From Cerasicoccus frondis (GTDB lineage: Bacteria; Verrucomicrobiota; Verrucomicrobiia; Opitutales; Cerasicoccaceae): DNA of 64,000 nucleotides. The notes under the pieces are model-generated. The model ran no database searches. It was not told the DNA's origin and worked only from the letters and a program-made list of their open reading frames with translations. Made by a program: the position numbers and the translations under genes. Each line of letters starts with the position of its first letter. The stretch's first letter is position 1. The DNA lies in the NCBI GenBank assembly GCA_031296915.1, contig JAVDPC010000032.1, positions 1 through 64,000 on the forward strand, read 5' to 3'. Shown here in pieces: positions 47,723-57,295 of the stretch.

Positions 47723-48964
47723 TTAGAAATCGATGACGTTGCGCACGCCGACGAGGTAAACGGGGTCGCGCGCGGCATTGCCGTTGGGGTTCACGACCAC
47801 CTGGAAATCAGGCTGCACGGTGAACCACGGTGTGACGCGCGCCTTGTAAGTGACTTCGACGGTGAACTCGTTGCCGGACGAATCATAGCCCGGCGCGGCG
47901 AGCGAGTTTGAGTAATCGTCGCTGAGCCAAGCGGCGATGAGACCCACGCCTGCTTCGTCAATCGGTCGCGCTTCGAATGGGCCAATTGCGCGGATCATCG
48001 CCGTCGTTTCAAAGTGGTAAACATTCACCTCTTCCTTTGGCGCATAGTTCAGCGAGAATGAGGCGTCGACATGACGTTCGCCCGACTCGTCGAGGTTCCA
48101 AATCGTTTGCCCAACGTTGGCGTAAAACAAGGTGTTGCCGCGGCTGCGGTTGGCGGAGTTGACCTCGTCAAACGTGCCGAAGTTGTGGTGCATACCAGCC
48201 TTGGCGTAGCCCGGATACTCGTCGCCAAAATCGTAGCCAACTTCGCCAGCGATCGCGACCGGGCCGTCCCAGGTAAAGTCCGTGCCGATGTCGTCGAAGA
48301 TGATCGCGTTGGAGTTGTTGGTGTTGAACACGCCACCTTTGAAATACAGACCAGCGGCATTGGTGTCCTCGAAGGGACGCAGCGTGACAACGGCGCCGAG
48401 TTGCTGCGCGGGGTCAAAGGGCAAACCGGCGGCGAAGAGCAGGTTGGGAATGTAAACGAGCTCATCGTTCATGAAGGTGCCGCCGTAGGGCTGCGAGCCG
48501 AAGTTGCCCACGCCGTCGACCTTGCCGACACGGTAGGTCACGAAGTTGTCGAACAGCGATTGCTCGAACCAGATGTTCGCAAAGCGCGTGGTGTCGACGC
48601 CTTCAATTGAGCTGGGATTTGTCAACACACCAAAGCGACTGCGGTTGTAATTTTTGCCATATTGCGAGACGCCGCCCACGGAGACTTTGGCGTTCGGTAA
48701 GCCCACGAGTTTGTCGAGGTCGAGGTTGATCGTGGCGCGGGCGCGGCCGAAATACGTGCCGCCACTGGCGAGGGCTCCGGCGATGTCGTCGTAGTAATCG
48801 AAGGTGTTGTTGAAGTCGAAGCTGACGCCTTCGTCTTCGAGGTCGGTGCGCACGCCATACCAGTCGCCCAGCATGTGATCGCGGGTGAAAAAGTCCTGGT
48901 CGTCGGCGGAGGCGCTGCCGGCGAATGTCGCCAGGCAGGCCATGGTAATGAGTTGTTTTTTCAT
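47723..48964 (-). CDS. OprB-like porin in the glycerol operon
   Basis: Outer-membrane beta-barrel of 413 aa with a signal peptide (MKKQLITMACLATFAGSASA). The HMLGDWYGVRTDLEDEGVSF segment is the OprB family marker, and the barrel ends in RNVIDF with a C-terminal aromatic. It belongs to the carbohydrate-selective porin family, as does the porin at 1927-3213, but the two are clearly divergent. Its place between glpK and glpD suggests passage of glycerol or glycerol derivatives across the outer membrane; this is inference from context. Confidence 0.87.
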   Translation of the reverse strand: MKKQLITMACLATFAGSASADDQDFFTRDHMLGDWYGVRTDLEDEGVSFDFNNTFDYYDDIAGALASGGTYFGRARATINLDLDKLVGLPNAKVSVGGVSQYGKNYNRSRFGVLTNPSSIEGVDTTRFANIWFEQSLFDNFVTYRVGKVDGVGNFGSQPYGGTFMNDELVYIPNLLFAAGLPFDPAQQLGAVVTLRPFEDTNAAGLYFKGGVFNTNNSNAIIFDDIGTDFTWDGPVAIAGEVGYDFGDEYPGYAKAGMHHNFGTFDEVNSANRSRGNTLFYANVGQTIWNLDESGERHVDASFSLNYAPKEEVNVYHFETTAMIRAIGPFEARPIDEAGVGLIAAWLSDDYSNSLAAPGYDSSGNEFTVEVTYKARVTPWFTVQPDFQVVVNPNGNAARDPVYLVGVRNVIDF

Positions 48965-49003
48965 GGGTGGGGTGTTGGGGGTTGGGTTACAAGCGGGCCG
49001 GGT

Positions 49004-50500
49004 TTATTCCTCCCAGGCTTTGGCGCGTTCGAGGGCCTTGTTCCAGCCGAGGCGCAGGCTGTCCATGTCTTGGGGGTCGCGCTCCGAATCGTATTTTTCG
49101 TCCACGAGCCAGTTGTTGGTAATGTCGTCGCGGCTCTTCCAATAACCAACGGCGAGCCCGGCGAGATACGCGGCGCCCATGGCGGTGGTTTCGGTGTTCT
49201 TCGGGCGAACGACTTGCTTGCCGAGGAGGTCGGCTTGGAACTGCAAGAGCGGGTCGCTGCGGGAGGCGCCGCCATCGACGCGGAGCTCCTTCAGGTTGAG
49301 CCCGGAGTCTTTCTCCATGCAGGTGATCAGGTCGGCGCTTTGGAAAGCAATGGCCTCCAGCGCAGCGCGGCAAATGTGCGCGCGGTTCGTACCACGGCTG
49401 ATGCCGAGCGCGGCGCCGCGGGCGTAGGGGTCCCAGTGTGGCGCGCCGAGGCCGGCAAAGGCGGGCACGAGAAACAGTCCCCCGGCGTCAGGCACGGTGG
49501 CCGCCAGTTCATCCAGCTCTTGTGCGGTGCGAACCATCTGCAACTCGTCGCGAATCCACTGCACCACGGCGCCACCGATGAAGACTGAACCCTCCAGCGC
49601 ATACTCGGTACGGTCGCCGATTTTCCAGGCGACGGTGGTGAGGAGGTTGTTCTTCGAACGTGGGATTTCCATGCCGGTATTCATCAGCAGGAAGCAGCCC
49701 GTGCCGTAGGTGTTCTTTGCCATGCCGGGCGTGAAGCAGGCCTGGCCGAACAGCGCGGCTTGCTGGTCACCCGCGACGCCCGCGATGGGGATGCCGCCGA
49801 GGGGAAGCTTCGCGTCGACCTTGCCATAGACCTCGGAGCACGAGCGCACCTCGGGGAGCATGTTACGCGGGATGTCAAAGAGCTCCAAGAGCTCGTCGTC
49901 CCAGTCGCCGGTTTCGAGATTGTAGAGGAGGGTGCGGCAGGCGTTGGTGACATCGGTCATGTGGACCTTGTGGCCGGTCAGTTGCCAAATCAGCCAGCTG
50001 TCGACGGTGCCAAAGAGCAGTTTACCCTGCTCAGCGAGGTCGCGTGCGCCATCAATATTTTCGAGAATCCAGCGGATCTTGGTGCCGGAAAAATACGGGT
50101 CGATGCGCAGGCCGGTGAGTTGCGACACCCGCTCTTCGTGGCCAGCGTTGCGCAGCTCGCGACAATAGTCGGCAGTGCGGCGGTCCTGCCAAACGATGGC
50201 GTTGTAAACGGGTTTGCCGGTCTCGCGATTCCAGACGATGGTGGTTTCGCGTTGGTTGGTCACGCCGATGGCGGCAATGGAATCGGCGGTGAGGTCCATG
50301 CGTGAGAGCGCCTCCACGGCGGTCGCGCTTTGGCTGGACCAGATTTCCATGGCGTCGTGCTCCACCCAGCCGGACTGGGGATAAATCTGGCGAAACTCCT
50401 TCTGCGCCACCGAGCGAATCGTGCCAGACTGGTCGAAGATGATGGAGCGTGAGCTGGTCGTGCCTTGGTCGAAGGCGAGGATGAATTGTTCGTTCTTCAT
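49004..50500 (-). CDS. glpK: Glycerol kinase
   Basis: Phosphorylates glycerol with ATP, trapping it in the cytoplasm. The 498-aa length is standard. FGGY-family motifs are FDQGTTSSRSIIFD near the start, IGVTNQRETTIVWNRETGKP, VAGDQQAALFGQACFTPG, KNTYGTGCFLLMNTG, and GGASRSDPLLQFQADLL. It lies 30 bp after glpF and 39 bp before the porin gene. The C-terminus LGWNKALERAKAWEE is typical. Confidence 0.97.
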   Translation of the reverse strand: MKNEQFILAFDQGTTSSRSIIFDQSGTIRSVAQKEFRQIYPQSGWVEHDAMEIWSSQSATAVEALSRMDLTADSIAAIGVTNQRETTIVWNRETGKPVYNAIVWQDRRTADYCRELRNAGHEERVSQLTGLRIDPYFSGTKIRWILENIDGARDLAEQGKLLFGTVDSWLIWQLTGHKVHMTDVTNACRTLLYNLETGDWDDELLELFDIPRNMLPEVRSCSEVYGKVDAKLPLGGIPIAGVAGDQQAALFGQACFTPGMAKNTYGTGCFLLMNTGMEIPRSKNNLLTTVAWKIGDRTEYALEGSVFIGGAVVQWIRDELQMVRTAQELDELAATVPDAGGLFLVPAFAGLGAPHWDPYARGAALGISRGTNRAHICRAALEAIAFQSADLITCMEKDSGLNLKELRVDGGASRSDPLLQFQADLLGKQVVRPKNTETTAMGAAYLAGLAVGYWKSRDDITNNWLVDEKYDSERDPQDMDSLRLGWNKALERAKAWEE

Positions 50501-50530
50501 AGGGTTGCGTTGTCGAGATTAGGTTAATGA

Positions 50531-51277
50531 TTAAAAGCCGAGCGCCACAAAGAGCTGTGCGCCGATCACGCCGCCGATCAGCGGCGCCACAATCGGCACC
50601 CAGGAGTAGGCCCAGTCGCTGCTGCCCTTGCCATGGATCGGCAGGACGGCGTGGGCGATGCGGGGGCCGAGGTCACGCGCGGGGTTGATCGCGTAGCCCG
50701 TCGGACCGCCCAGCGAAAGGCCGATACCAAGCACCAGCAGGCCGACGAGGAAGGGGCCAAACCAGGTGCCAACGGCGGCTTCCCATGCGTCCGCACTGGC
50801 GTCGCCGCCCAGGCCGATTTTGCCAAACGAGAGGATGCCAAACATCAGGATGGCCGTGCCGATGACCTCCGTCATGAAGGCTGGGCCAAACTTGCGAATG
50901 GCGGGCGAGGTGCTGTGGCAGGCCAGCTTGAGCCCGGCGTCCTCGGTTTCACGCCAGTGCGCGAAATAGGTCAGGTAAACCAAGACCGATCCGGTGAAGC
51001 CGCCCGCGATTTGGGCAGCGATGTAGCCCGGAACTTTGGCCCACTCAAACGCGCCAATGCTGGCCAGTGAGACCGATACGGCCGGGTTAATATGAGCGCC
51101 GGAAATCCGGCCCACCGCATACACTGCGCAGGTGACCGCAAAGGCCCACCCGACAGTGATTACAATCCAGCCGCCGTTCTGTCCCTTGGACTTGGCGAGC
51201 AGGACGTTGGCAACGACGCCGTTGCCGAAAAGAATCAAAATTGCCGTTCCAATGTATTCGGCGAGGTATTCATTCAT
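50531..51277 (-). CDS. glpF: Glycerol facilitator (aquaglyceroporin)
   Basis: Inner-membrane channel for glycerol, 248 aa from the ATG ending at 51277. A longer frame back to 51358 has an improbable Cys-rich N-terminus. MIP-family hallmarks are MNEYLAEYIGTAILILFGNG, the first NPA box AHINPAVSVSLA, the second YAINPARDLGPRIAH (the following D is characteristic of glycerol-transporting members), and six hydrophobic segments. It is first in the operon and divergent from glpR, with about 240 bp between. Confidence 0.95.
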   Translation of the reverse strand: MNEYLAEYIGTAILILFGNGVVANVLLAKSKGQNGGWIVITVGWAFAVTCAVYAVGRISGAHINPAVSVSLASIGAFEWAKVPGYIAAQIAGGFTGSVLVYLTYFAHWRETEDAGLKLACHSTSPAIRKFGPAFMTEVIGTAILMFGILSFGKIGLGGDASADAWEAAVGTWFGPFLVGLLVLGIGLSLGGPTGYAINPARDLGPRIAHAVLPIHGKGSSDWAYSWVPIVAPLIGGVIGAQLFVALGF

Positions 51278-51517
51278 GAGGGTATGGATTGGGTTTTCGA
51301 GATTAAAGCAGGGTAACAAGTAACAATAAAACACGCACCCATAAGTTTTGCAAGTCATTTATATTCATTTGCTTATGTGATTGTAGATCTTGCGAATCCC
51401 AACGAGACGCCTGCCTGCTGTTGCCAATCCGTTGCAAAACGAATCGACCAAACGCGAAAACGTAGAATTTCCCAAGAAAGCCCAAACGATTTGCTTTTGT
51501 TTCCCAATTGGGCTCTA

Positions 51518-52318
51518 ATGTTGGACAGAAACTTTTTTCGTAAAATGTCCCCCCAACAGCGCCAGGAAACCATCCTTCGCCAGATCGAACGCGAGGGATC
51601 GGTCCGCAGCCTTGACCTCGCGAAATCGCTCGATGTGACCCCGGAAACGATTCGCAAGGACCTGGAGCACCTAGCGTCGACCAACCGCGTGATCCGCACC
51701 CACGGCGGGGCGACTCGCGCCACCGATGCCCACCACGACTTGCCGCTGCCGGCGCGGCAATGGGTCAACCGCGAGGAGAAGATTATCGTCGCGCGCGCGG
51801 CGGCGGCCCTCGTCCAGCCCAACGACACCATCTTCCTCGACGCCAGCTCGACGGTGCTGCTGATCGCCGAGTATCTGCCGGAGATTCCGCTAACGGTCCT
51901 GACCAACGCGCACCACGTCGTCGTTGCGCTCGGCGGGCGCAGCCAGTGCGACCTCATTTGTACGGGCGGCAATTACGAGGATCGTTCGCGTTCCTACGTG
52001 GGGGCTATGGCGGAGGATGCCCTGAAGCGCTTTGCGATCAAGTGGCTGTTCCTCGGCGTCGATGGCCTGCATCCGGAAATCGGCGCGAGCGAGGTCAACC
52101 CCGGCCAAGCCGTCCTCAAAGAGCGTCTCCTCCCGCGCGCCGAGCACGTCTGTATCGTCTGCGACTCGACGAAGCTCGGCCGCAAGAGCCCGTTCATCTT
52201 TGCGCAGGTTAACCAATTCCATGTCCTCGTAACGGATAGCCGCGCCAGTGACGCCGACCTCCAAGCCTACCGCAACGCCGGCATCCGCACCGTCATTGCG
52301 CCAATTGAGGGCGAGTAG
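51518..52318 (+). CDS. glpR: DeoR-family regulator, probable GlpR
   Basis: Probable repressor of the divergent glycerol operon, released by glycerol 3-phosphate in known systems. I take the ATG at 51518 (266 aa); an ATG at 51545 (MSPQQRQETIL) is an equally good start by family alignment. The N-terminal DeoR helix-turn-helix is SVRSLDLAKSLDVTPETIRK, and HGGATRA follows. The effector domain shows IFLDASSTVLLIAEYLP, LTVLTNAHHVVVAL and FLGVDGLHPEIGASEVNPGQ. The final IVCDSTKLGRKSPF is the family signature. No convincing operator palindrome could be assigned in the 240-bp divergent region. Confidence 0.9.
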   Translation: MLDRNFFRKMSPQQRQETILRQIEREGSVRSLDLAKSLDVTPETIRKDLEHLASTNRVIRTHGGATRATDAHHDLPLPARQWVNREEKIIVARAAAALVQPNDTIFLDASSTVLLIAEYLPEIPLTVLTNAHHVVVALGGRSQCDLICTGGNYEDRSRSYVGAMAEDALKRFAIKWLFLGVDGLHPEIGASEVNPGQAVLKERLLPRAEHVCIVCDSTKLGRKSPFIFAQVNQFHVLVTDSRASDADLQAYRNAGIRTVIAPIEGE

Positions 52319-52510
52319 ATTGGCAATCGGTTGAGCCGAAACGCCCGCTTTGCCCTTGACCCACCCGGATGGATCGCGCTGAATCGCAACCGCGTTTGAG
52401 GACGCATCCTGTCCGCGGGAAGGGTTCAACCCACCTTATTTTAAACACAGTTACATAAACCGTTTCTGCCCGTCTTAGCGGACGCCGGGTTCTACCAGAA
52501 AGGGTTTATT

Positions 52511-54355
52511 ATGTCCACACCACGCAAGCGGCTTCCCGTGAAGCCCTCCGCCGAACACCTGCGCAAGCAGGCCAAGCGCCGCCACAAGCTGGCCCCCGAA
52601 AAACCGCTCTCCGAGCACCAGCACGCGCTCGCCCACGAATATGGCTGCAAAAGCTGGGCGCAGCTCATGCACATGGTCGAGACCATGCTCCGGGGCTCCG
52701 ACCAGCTGTCCAACGTGAAATATGAATGGGAAGCCCTGCCCAAGGCCGCCAAGGAACGCGATGAAGCGCGCATTCGAGACATCCTGGCTTCGGGTGGGTT
52801 CACGCAGCACGATCTGGATCTCGCCTTGGTGCAAACGGTGATCAAGGCCCCTCACTTGGCAGAACTGATGATCGAGCACGGCGCGGATGTCGACGGCCAG
52901 TATGGCAGTGACTACGGGCCCATCGTTCTCGTCTTTGGCGAATGCCAGGAGCCGGACGGATTCCAGTTTATGGTAGATCACGGTTGCGACCTCACTTTCG
53001 CGCCGTTGCCGTCGAAATACGGGCCAGCCAGCCCAATGCTGGGCGTTTTGAAAACTTACATGCGCGCCCGCAACGAGCAGAAGCACCGCTGTATCCAACT
53101 GCTGGAGGAGCATAGCGCGTGGATACCGCCCGCCGACCAGGTGACGCCTGCCATGTGGGCCATTCACAAAGGGGATGCCCAAGCGCTTGCCCGCCTCATT
53201 GATCAAGACCGTAGCCTGTTGACGCGCACCTTCCCGCAAATGGACTATGGTAACATTGGTCTGGCGGGCGGCACGTTGCTCCACATGGCTGCCGAGTATG
53301 CCGAAATGGAGTGCCTCGATGTCCTGATCGACCGGGGGGCCGACATCAACATCCGCGCGGAAGTCATCGACGGCGTTGGCGGGCACACACCCATTTTTCA
53401 CGCGGCGCAAAACTATCCATTCTGGAAAACCGAAGCGTTGCCTTATCTGGCTAAGCGGGTGGGGGAGTGGCTGGACACATCGATCCGGGCTACCGTGAAT
53501 CGGGAGGGCAAAGTCGTTGGCCCAGTCAGCGTTATGGAGCTCTTCAAGGATGAGAAAGAAGTGATGGCGCTGCTCGAACCACTCGATGTTAAAACCCGCT
53601 TGAAAGAAGCTCTGCGCAAGGGCGATACTGCTGCGGCGCAGGCGCTGCTGGCGGCCCATCCAGAAAGCCTCGGCGCCGACCTCTGGCCGGCTGCGATTAT
53701 TGAGGGGCAGAGCCTCGCATCTACGAAGCTGTTGACGGAGGCCGGTCTTTCGGTGGATGAATGCACTGCACCGCGCAAGCCCATGCACTTGGCCGTCTAT
53801 CATTGTGCAACGGAGCTCGTCGACTACCTGCTCGAAGCGGGCGCCGACCCCAACCAACGCAACCCGCTGGGCGAGACTCCGCTGGAGCTGCTCAACGCCT
53901 ACGACCCGTGCCCTGTCAACGACCCCGCCGTCCTCGCGGTCCGTGAACGGCTGCTCTCCGCAGGCGCCGAGGAAAGCATCTTTAGCCTGATTCGATCGAG
54001 CTCACTGGAGGCATTGAAAGATGCGATCGCCGATCAACCAGCGCTCTTACAGCAGCGTGTTCCGGTGGATGATCTTTGCCCGTTGTCCGTCGCCTGCGTT
54101 GCGGGTCGACTGGAAGTAGTCGACGCGCTGCTGGCCGCTGGTTGCCCTGCGGATGCCCCGAATCAATTTGGCAACACGCCTCTGTGGTTCGCGGTGGGCG
54201 GTTTTGCGTCGGCCGCCGTAAAAAGCCAGATTGCGGAACGCCTTCTCTCGGCGGGAGCTCAGCCTAATGCGCCCTGCGAAGAGAACACCACTCCGCTTAG
54301 CCGGGCGGAGTCACTGGGGCTCGCACCATTGGTCAGGCAGCTACAAATGGCCTGA
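52511..54355 (+). CDS. Ankyrin-repeat protein
   Basis: Cytoplasmic protein of 614 aa (no signal peptide). The N-terminal about 65 residues are basic and resemble a small domain (SAEHLRKQAKRRHKLAPEKP, YGCKSWAQLMHMVETML). Ankyrin-type repeats follow in two groups: GGTLLHMAAEYAEMECLDVL with DRGADINIRAEV, then KPMHLAVYHCATELVDYLLE and DPNQRNPLGETPLELL, and near the C-terminus LSVACVAGRLEVVDALLAAG and NQFGNTPLWFAVGGFAS. Repeats mediate protein binding; the partner is unknown. It stands alone and has a clear ribosome binding site (AAAGGG) before the ATG. Confidence 0.87.
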   Translation: MSTPRKRLPVKPSAEHLRKQAKRRHKLAPEKPLSEHQHALAHEYGCKSWAQLMHMVETMLRGSDQLSNVKYEWEALPKAAKERDEARIRDILASGGFTQHDLDLALVQTVIKAPHLAELMIEHGADVDGQYGSDYGPIVLVFGECQEPDGFQFMVDHGCDLTFAPLPSKYGPASPMLGVLKTYMRARNEQKHRCIQLLEEHSAWIPPADQVTPAMWAIHKGDAQALARLIDQDRSLLTRTFPQMDYGNIGLAGGTLLHMAAEYAEMECLDVLIDRGADINIRAEVIDGVGGHTPIFHAAQNYPFWKTEALPYLAKRVGEWLDTSIRATVNREGKVVGPVSVMELFKDEKEVMALLEPLDVKTRLKEALRKGDTAAAQALLAAHPESLGADLWPAAIIEGQSLASTKLLTEAGLSVDECTAPRKPMHLAVYHCATELVDYLLEAGADPNQRNPLGETPLELLNAYDPCPVNDPAVLAVRERLLSAGAEESIFSLIRSSSLEALKDAIADQPALLQQRVPVDDLCPLSVACVAGRLEVVDALLAAGCPADAPNQFGNTPLWFAVGGFASAAVKSQIAERLLSAGAQPNAPCEENTTPLSRAESLGLAPLVRQLQMA

Positions 54356-54623
54356 TAGGATTGGCCGGCTCGCGCCGACCTTTCAGTTCCGTGCAACACC
54401 TGTTTCAGCACCTCACTCGCCCCAAGCGAGGCGAGTGGGGGAGCTTGGAATTGTCGCCCGTCTCATATCTAAGGGGTCTGCCGTTCTCTGGGCTAAGGCC
54501 ATCCCTTTGCACTGTGCTTTTTAACGAATTGTTAACGCCATTGGAGGCTTTCGGGTTTGTCGAAAAGGCCCAAAGGCATATGATGGTTAGCTACTTTAGA
54601 ATCTATCGTTAGGGACTAAAAGA

Positions 54624-57191
54624 ATGAAACTACACTGCTTTATACTCTTTGGAGCGATCAGTGCGCTCCAAGCATCTGATTTTGAAATGATCTGGGAGCA
54701 ACCGCTTGCCGGAACCAGTCGGCAAGACGCTGCCATGGGTGATATCGACGGAGATGGAGACGTGGACGTCCTGCTTTGCGGGTTGGACTCGGACACGGCC
54801 ATCCTCCTCAATGACGGCAGTGGAAACTTGTCGCTGGGAGCGAACCCGGATGCAATACCGCAAGGCAAGAGTGTTGCCCTCGCAGACTTGGATGACGATG
54901 GCGACCTGGACATCTTTTTGGCCTGCTTGAACGAGCCATGTCAAGTGTGGCTGAATGATGGCGCCGGCGTCTTTACCGACAGCGGACAGAGCATTGGCTT
55001 GGATCAGCAATGGAGTGCGCTCGCGATGGTGGATGTCGATGACGACGACGATTTGGACGCCGTTGTCACTGGAAGTACGGTTTTAACGGCGGATGCCAGT
55101 CGTATCTTTTTAAACGATGGCGATGGCGTATTCACGGAGAGTGCACATACTTTGGGTTCGGCGTCCACCAGTGATGTGGCAGTGGGTGACGTGGATGGCG
55201 ATGGCGACGTCGACATTCTGCTCGCAAATATCGGCAGCAGCAAGCTGATGCTCAACGACGGCAGTGGCGTATTCACGGCTAGTAGCCAGAGCTTTGGCGT
55301 CAGTTCGACGCACGGGGTGGCCATGGCGGACCTGGATGGCGATGACGACTTGGATATTTTCTTTGCCAACGGCAGTGTAAACTTCACCTACACCAACACG
55401 GTGTGGCTCAATGACGGGGAGGGCGTATTCACCGACTCCGGCCAGAGCCTCGGAACTGACTATACCTTGTCGGTCGTTTTAAGTGATGTCGATGACGATG
55501 GCGATCTTGACGCGATCGAAGGCAATAACATCGGCGAGATTTCCCGCCTGTTGTACAATGATGGCAGCGGTAATTTTACGGACAGCGGCCTTGGCTTGGG
55601 CCATACCCGAATCTCGGGTTTGGCGGCCGGAAACCTGAATGGTGATAGCAACCCCGATGTTTTCTTCGTCGGTAACCTGGGGCCCAGTAAAGTCTGGTTC
55701 GGTTCCTCATCGACTGGCTTGATCGACAGCGGCGAGCTAATCGGTGGCGCCGCTGGCAGCTCTGCCGCTGCCGCCGATATCGATGACGATGGAGACATCG
55801 ACATCGCACTCGGTTGCAGTGGTGGCATCACATGGATCTTACTTAATGATGGCGCCGGCCAGTTTTCATTTTACGGCGAGGGGCTTGCGAATGGATCGGG
55901 CAACAACAACGGGGCGCTTGCCTTCGGCGATTTTGATAACGATGGCGATGAGGACCTCGTTGTCACGAACAGCGAGCACTCTGCCAGCACCGACTACCAA
56001 ACCCGCCTTTGGTTCAATGATGGCAGCGGCAACTTCACACTGGAGGCCACGCTGTTTGCGGATAGCCCTACCGAGTCTGTCGCCGTGGCCGATCTGGATG
56101 GTGATGACGATCTGGACATCGTTTGCGGCAGTCAGGCATACGGGGTGTATGCCGGGCAGAACCATATTTTCTTCAATGACGGCTCGGGCAACTTTTCCCG
56201 AGTGGACACGCTGGGCAGCTCTTATACCACCGCGATTATCGTCGAGGATTTCGATGGCGACGACGATCCGGACATCTTCCTGACCATCACCAATGCAGGT
56301 AACCAGCTATGGCTCAATGATGGTGATGGCAACTTCACCAACTCAGGGCAATCGCTCGGCAGTAATCGCACCTTTGCGGCCGATGCCGCCGACGTCGATG
56401 ACGATGGCGACTTGGATGTCGTCTGCGGGAACTTGAATCAGTCCAATGTCTTGTGGCTCAATGACGGCAGCGGCATCTTCAGTCAAAGTGCCGCGAGCCT
56501 CGGGAATGGCGGCACCAGAGCCGTGCGCTTTATCGACAAAAATGGTGACGGCGCGCCGGATATCTGGATCGGCAATGGCCCGCAAGAGCCCGAGGCAGAT
56601 TGGATTTACGTCAACGATGGCTCGGGCGCATACTCGCTCGACCAAACCATCGAAGCACGCGCGGTGCCCGCTCTCGTGGCGGCGGATTTCGATGACGATG
56701 GATTGGACGATATTTTCCAAGTCAGTGGTAAGGGCAACAGTGCGGTCTGGAGCCGACTGGTGTCCATTTCTGATATTGAGGCTTACGCAGCGTCCTTCGG
56801 CTTGAGCGGCAGCGACTTGCTGCCAATGGCGGACCCGGATGGGGACGGGCTGCCGAACATTGGGGAACTCGCCTTTAACCTGAATCCTGGCGTTCACGAT
56901 GCCGCCGCATTGTCTGATACGGGCGCTGATTCTAGCGGGCTGCCGGTGAGTGGCACGTTTATGTCGCCCATTGGGGGTCAGGAATACACCGCCGTCGTGA
57001 TTCAGCGGGAGGACACTGCTTCGCTGGAGTATCGGCTCATGATCTCGTATGACCTCGACAGCTTTACCGAGGCTGAAATCACTCCGCTCAGCACGAGTTC
57101 CGTGGATGAAAATTACGCGCGCTACACGTACATTCTACCGCGGGAAGATGGGCAGGTATTTTGGTACATGGCAGTTGAATATAATCAATAG
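54624..57191 (+). CDS. Secreted FG-GAP/VCBS-repeat protein
   Basis: An 855-aa exported protein with a signal peptide (MKLHCFILFGAISALQA). It is almost wholly built of FG-GAP/VCBS-type beta-propeller repeats, more than a dozen, each with a calcium-binding DxDxDGDxD core, for example VDGDGDVDILLANIG and DVDDDGDLDVVCGNL, separated by WLNDGSGNF-type strands. Near residue 735 is DPDGDGLPNIGELAFNLNP, a thrombospondin/dockerin-like calcium motif, followed by a C-terminal beta domain. Such proteins are surface adhesins or polysaccharide-binding proteins. Repeats at the DNA level are degenerate, so expansion is not recent. Confidence 0.9.
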   Translation: MKLHCFILFGAISALQASDFEMIWEQPLAGTSRQDAAMGDIDGDGDVDVLLCGLDSDTAILLNDGSGNLSLGANPDAIPQGKSVALADLDDDGDLDIFLACLNEPCQVWLNDGAGVFTDSGQSIGLDQQWSALAMVDVDDDDDLDAVVTGSTVLTADASRIFLNDGDGVFTESAHTLGSASTSDVAVGDVDGDGDVDILLANIGSSKLMLNDGSGVFTASSQSFGVSSTHGVAMADLDGDDDLDIFFANGSVNFTYTNTVWLNDGEGVFTDSGQSLGTDYTLSVVLSDVDDDGDLDAIEGNNIGEISRLLYNDGSGNFTDSGLGLGHTRISGLAAGNLNGDSNPDVFFVGNLGPSKVWFGSSSTGLIDSGELIGGAAGSSAAAADIDDDGDIDIALGCSGGITWILLNDGAGQFSFYGEGLANGSGNNNGALAFGDFDNDGDEDLVVTNSEHSASTDYQTRLWFNDGSGNFTLEATLFADSPTESVAVADLDGDDDLDIVCGSQAYGVYAGQNHIFFNDGSGNFSRVDTLGSSYTTAIIVEDFDGDDDPDIFLTITNAGNQLWLNDGDGNFTNSGQSLGSNRTFAADAADVDDDGDLDVVCGNLNQSNVLWLNDGSGIFSQSAASLGNGGTRAVRFIDKNGDGAPDIWIGNGPQEPEADWIYVNDGSGAYSLDQTIEARAVPALVAADFDDDGLDDIFQVSGKGNSAVWSRLVSISDIEAYAASFGLSGSDLLPMADPDGDGLPNIGELAFNLNPGVHDAAALSDTGADSSGLPVSGTFMSPIGGQEYTAVVIQREDTASLEYRLMISYDLDSFTEAEITPLSTSSVDENYARYTYILPREDGQVFWYMAVEYNQ

Positions 57192-57295
57192 CTATCCTGG
57201 TGCGGTGCTTGCGCCGGGCCTCAAGCCAATTACGAAGCCGGCATAGGCACCGCTTGCCCGACTAAAGACTGCGGGTGCTTGAGCTTCGTCGTCAT

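Noticed and set aside
51278..51517. GlpR operator palindromes in the glpF-glpR spacer
   Set aside because: A few similar A/C-rich strings are present but no convincing dyad or repeated motif could be defined.
54624..57191. Possible recent repeat expansion in the FG-GAP gene
   Set aside because: Repeats are conserved at protein level but degenerate at DNA level, so no recent expansion is seen.
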